Below, one piece after another: positions 41,306-42,677 of a stretch of 42,677 bases of DNA; within the stretch, counting starts at the first letter, position 1; the number at the start of each line of letters is the position of its first letter. Made by a program: the position numbers and the translations under genes. Below the pieces are notes generated by a model. It was not told the origin of the DNA, made no database searches, and saw nothing but the letters and a program-made list of their open reading frames with translations. Where the stretch lies: contig QBVH01000013.1 of assembly GCA_003284445.1 (NCBI GenBank), forward strand, positions 1 to 42,677, written 5' to 3'. The stretch comes from Prochlorococcus sp. AG-311-D23. Its GTDB lineage: Bacteria > Cyanobacteriota > Cyanobacteriia > PCC-6307 > Cyanobiaceae.

Positions 41306-41533
41306 CTGTTCCAGAAACTATGGTGTTTCTTATTGGATTTCTTATGTCATTATTTTATCAATAAAACAGTGTTATTGGAACAGTAAAACCCTTGTTTTCA
41401 TTAATATTTTATATTTTAATTTGCACCGCCATGGTGTTCCCTTATTACCCCCTTTTTGGAACGCTAATTTTTCCCAATATTTAAGAGATTATTTTTGTTG
41501 TTGCAATCTTCGTCTTGGTATATGAGAATAGAG

Positions 41534-41769
41534 ATACAGAACAACTCCTCACACATAGTTCTGTACCAAAAGGGCATCCAATAGGGTGCTTTTTTAGTGC
41601 CTTTGTACCTGTGACAATCAATAAACCCTCCTGCTAGGGGTTTGTTCTTAGTCCTGTTCCGATAAATTCCGTTTGTGAGGAGTCGAGATCCTCCGTAGTG
41701 GAAACAAGGAAACACTTACGCCTGATCTCACTAAGAAACCGCCCAAACAGAACTGGGCGGTTTTTTTGT
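41534..41769 (+). ncRNA. Candidate small RNA with Yfr1 motif, copy 2'
   Basis: This is the inverted-repeat partner of the copy at 8367-8602. The 5' hairpin arms ACAGAAC and GTTCTGT enclose ACTCCTCACAC (41544-41554), and the terminator stem AAACCGCCCA/TGGGCGGTTT ends in seven T (41761-41767). The promoter-like TTGTTG-17 nt spacing to TATGAG instead of TATAAG shows one change in the -10 element. Confidence 0.58.
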
Positions 41770-41952
41770 GTCTTCTCTAGAGTGATTTGATGATTTTCCC
41801 TCCTCCACAAGTTGTTTTTGGACTTTTGCTTTTAAGCATTGCAGCGACTTTGATTTTCAATGTCAGATACAACCCATTTGGAAATAGTGAAGACGATATT
41901 TAAGAGATTATTTTTGTTGTTGCAATCTTCGTCTTGGTATATAAGAATAGAG

Positions 41953-42181
41953 AGACAGAACAACTCCTCACACATAGTTCTGTACCAAAAGGGCATCCAA
42001 TAGGGTGCTTTTTTAGTGCCTTTGTACCTGTGACAATCAATAAACTCACCTGCTAAAGGTTTGTTCCTAATCCTGTTCCGATAGGTTCTATATGTGAGGA
42101 GTTGAGATCCTCCGTAGTGGAAACAAGGAAACACTTACGCCTGATCTCACAAAAGAACCTGCTTTCGGGCAGGTTTTTTTG
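41953..42181 (+). ncRNA. Candidate small RNA with Yfr1 motif, copy 1'
   Basis: This is the inverted-repeat partner of the copy at 7955-8183. TATAAG at 41940-41945, ACTCCTCACAC at 41963-41973, the complementary region TGTGAGGAGTTG at 42094-42105, and the terminator (AACCTGC/GCAGGTT at 42156-42175 with seven T). A few substitutions lie at ~42090, outside the paired elements. Confidence 0.6.
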
Positions 42182-42187
42182 TGCCTA

Positions 42188-42331
42188 TTAATCTTCATAC
42201 CCAATATTGTTTTCAGGATCAGTAATAAAGAGAATTATTTGAAAGACTAGGTTTGCTGGCAATGAAAGTTTTTTAAGAAGTAACAAGGTCATGCCCTGCG
42301 TCACATTGAAATTCTCTTTTCTCTTACTCAT
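42188..42331 (-). CDS. Small hypothetical protein, duplicate (47 aa)
   Basis: Identical in sequence to the protein encoded at 7805-7948 (MSKRKENFNVTQGMTLLLL...). It overlaps the preceding small gene by 8 bases in the same way. Function unknown. Confidence 0.5.
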   Translation of the reverse strand: MSKRKENFNVTQGMTLLLLKKLSLPANLVFQIILFITDPENNIGYED

Positions 42332-42524
42332 ATTGTTTTTCCCAAAAAAGATAGAGGTTCGAGAATTGTTTGCTCGTATCAACAACAGCAGTACTGGTCG
42401 AAACTAATTTCCATCCCAATGAATTTCTTTTTTTGATGATTTCTCCAATTTCAGTTTCCTGCCTAGAAGTATTTGCATTTCCTACTGCATAGTAGATATC
42501 AAGATCATTTTCAGTTTTTGCCAT
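42324..42524 (-). CDS. DUF4177-like small protein, duplicate (66 aa)
   Basis: Identical in sequence to the protein encoded at 7612-7812, with LGWKLVST and FSNLYLFWEK. Perfect amino-acid identity between the two arms indicates a recent duplication or ongoing gene conversion. Confidence 0.55.
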   Translation of the reverse strand: MAKTENDLDIYYAVGNANTSRQETEIGEIIKKRNSLGWKLVSTSTAVVDTSKQFSNLYLFWEKQYE

Positions 42525-42575
42525 AAGAGCAATTCAGATACTTCTAAAGATAATCAACTAAACAATAATTCTGTA

Positions 42576-42677
42576 AGCAAAGGGAGGCACTCCAACCAAA
42601 TTAAAAAATACAAGAAGAATTCATCTCGATTCTGCTATGGAAACTTGGCATGAACTCTTAACTCAAGATTGGGAACT
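42576..42677 (+). pseudogene. DUF1651 3' fragment, duplicate, cut by window edge
   Basis: The plus-strand reading GGTPTKLKNTRRIHLDSAM and then ETWHELLTQDWE equals the truncated DUF1651 fragment at 7425-7560. The end is outside the window, so the length of the inverted repeat beyond 42677 cannot be seen. Confidence 0.75.

Larger units (their letters stand above)
38776..42677. mobile_element. Element C: decayed integrative element, runs off window
   Basis: It includes an integrase pseudogene directly after the core YlqD-like gene, ribbon-helix-helix-like genes, a truncated serine recombinase and the right arm of the inverted repeat with its small-RNA copies. The right end and attachment site are outside the window. 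The start is approximate. Confidence 0.6.
41205..42677. repeat. Right arm of >=1.47-kb inverted repeat
   Basis: It is the reverse complement of 7459-8931 (coordinate sum 50136), running off the window edge. It contains plus-strand copies of both candidate small RNAs and minus-strand copies of the two small genes. A few substitutions are visible, for example around 42078-42092. Confidence 0.92.

Overview
The window looks like a stretch of a low-GC marine picocyanobacterial chromosome, most probably Prochlorococcus of a NATL-like low-light type. The evidence is tandem high-light-inducible (hli) genes at the left edge, a cyanobacterial pipX-pipY pair, sepF, a YlqD-like gene, a long-form ribosome hibernation factor and AT-rich codon use. 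I infer the genus from gene content and could not run a search.

Layout. Positions 1-784 hold two hli genes and an unknown membrane protein. Positions ~952-23852 are two tandem tRNA-associated integrative elements of the kind described in Prochlorococcus as tycheposons, stacked on the 3' end of an intact tRNA-Thr(GGU) gene at 23853-23924. Element A (~952-12385) carries an AlpA-like regulator and tyrosine integrase at its left end, a nuclease-helicase fusion likely to act in phage defence, a nucleoside phosphorylase, small secreted and membrane proteins, a serine recombinase with three tiny overlapping genes, ribbon-helix-helix-like small genes and a zinc-ribbon protein. Element B (~12386-23852) carries a second tyrosine integrase, secreted cargo (a serralysin-like metalloprotease, a DUF481 outer-membrane protein, Cys-rich proteins), a HTH protein plus primase-helicase replication module, and a three-gene operon whose middle protein resembles phage terminase small subunits. 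A 47-bp copy of the tRNA 3' end separates A from B, and a decayed copy marks the left end of A. Both integrases lie just inside the left end of their element, and each element has its own short repeats at both ends, probably integrase arm sites.

Positions 23853-38710 are ordinary core genome: tRNA-Thr, tRNA-Tyr, aroQ, miaE, cobI, dus, der, an EcfT/CbiQ-type transporter subunit, pipX, pipY, sepF, proC, a GT4 glycosyltransferase, recO, a deoC homologue lacking the usual Schiff-base lysine, hpf/lrtA, lipB, a long-chain acyl-CoA/ACP synthetase and a YlqD-like gene. From ~38780 to the right edge is a third, decayed element with a shattered tyrosine integrase, ribbon-helix-helix-like genes and a truncated serine recombinase.

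The most interesting non-protein structure is a repeated ~230-nt unit that I read as a small-RNA family. There are two tandem copies on the minus strand at 7955-8183 and 8367-8602, and two more on the plus strand at 41534-41769 and 41953-42181, inside a >=1.47-kb inverted repeat that flanks the core genes. Each copy has a plausible promoter, a 5' hairpin whose loop carries the 11-nt motif known from the cyanobacterial sRNA Yfr1 (ACUCCUCACAC), a downstream segment complementary to that loop, and a strong intrinsic terminator. A diverged fifth relative lies at 5861-6010.
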